From Firmicutes bacterium UBA6648 (GTDB lineage Bacteria > Bacillota > Clostridia > Peptostreptococcales > Anaerovoracaceae): 16,597 nucleotides of DNA. This document shows positions 16,276 through 16,597 of the stretch, one piece after another. Each line of letters opens with the position of its first letter. Position 1 is the stretch's first letter. A program made the translations under genes and the position numbers. Below the pieces are notes generated by a model, which was given only the letters and a program-made list of their open reading frames with translations, was not told the DNA's origin and did not search any database. The stretch is from contig DKLE01000005.1 in the NCBI GenBank assembly GCA_002455605.1, positions 6,881-23,477 of the forward strand, written 5' to 3'.

Positions 16276-16597
16276 CTATTCTGCTTCTTGCAGCCGGCTG
16301 ACTCTATCGCTCCAAATGCACCATAAGGTAATCGCTATAATAACAATGCCCGCACCGACTAATGCGAAGAAGCCCGGGGCTTCTCCGGTAAATAAGAACA
16401 CCCATACCGGATTTAGCAGCGGTTCGATAGCTCCAATTAGATTGCAGGCCAATGCAGAGCCGTCCTTCATGGCAAGGCCAAAAAGCACATAAGGAATGCC
16501 TAACTGGAATATTCCCAAGATAACCATACTGATTACTGCTGAAGGGGTTACAGATATTTCAGTAAAAAATAAAGCCGGCAGCCCAATGACAGCTGTA
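16276..16597 (-). CDS. EamA/DMT-family transporter, C-terminal part
   Basis: The last 106 residues of a multi-pass inner-membrane transporter. The frame is open through the right edge, so the start is outside the window. Three or four hydrophobic segments are visible. The pattern ISMVILGIFQLGIPYVLFGL, then ALACNLIGAIEPLLNPVWVF, then a final segment ALVGAGIVIIAITLW is characteristic of the second EamA repeat, where the IEPLLNPVW-type motif is the usual landmark. A short charged tail (SDRVSRLQEAE) ends the protein. EamA proteins export or import small metabolites; the substrate cannot be predicted. A terminator follows, so it is separate from the downstream peptidase unit. Confidence 0.88.
   Translation of the reverse strand, partial: TAVIGLPALFFTEISVTPSAVISMVILGIFQLGIPYVLFGLAMKDGSALACNLIGAIEPLLNPVWVFLFTGEAPGFFALVGAGIVIIAITLWCIWSDRVSRLQEAE

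Overview
The window reads as chromosomal DNA from an anaerobic, low-GC Gram-positive bacterium of the class Clostridia. The evidence is AT-rich intergenic DNA, strong AGGAGG-type ribosome binding sites, sigma-A promoters, a Bce-type peptide-antibiotic module, an S-layer-homology (SLH) surface enzyme, a NiCo (czcD-type) riboswitch and an ornithine-racemase-like enzyme. This is inferred from gene content, and I cannot name a genus. Almost every gene is on the minus strand; the racemase at 4225-5319 is the only supported plus-strand gene.

Layout in minus-strand transcription order. (1) 16597-16276: the C-terminal end of an EamA/DMT transporter with its own terminator. (2) 15954-10866: a strong promoter, a small unknown protein (117 aa), then a 1492-aa exported protein combining an M28 aminopeptidase-like domain, an M14 carboxypeptidase-like domain and three SLH repeats. 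(3) 10812-5379: a promoter, a NiCo riboswitch overlapping an intrinsic terminator, a cation diffusion facilitator (CDF), a 5'-truncated TauE/SafE (TSUP) remnant, a C_GCAxxG_C_C cysteine protein, and two tandem long-chain-type acyl-CoA synthetases, closing at a terminator shared with the convergent racemase gene. (4) 4054-1: a BceRS-BceAB-type module in the order response regulator, histidine kinase, gap with a long palindrome, ATPase, permease. The permease runs off the left edge.

How they work together. The Bce-type module should sense and remove or resist cell-wall-active peptides, and the palindrome before the ATPase gene is the likely response-regulator operator. The riboswitch should switch on metal export when Ni2+/Co2+ (or Fe2+) is high. 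Because the downstream genes are closely spaced and co-directional, read-through may also reach the redox protein and the acyl-CoA synthetases, although a weak internal promoter may uncouple them. The surface protein could trim peptides from both ends at the cell wall to feed amino-acid metabolism. The main items for a second look are the dual-exopeptidase SLH fusion, the riboswitch-led operon and the extended operator. I saw no CRISPR array, insertion sequence, rRNA or tRNA.
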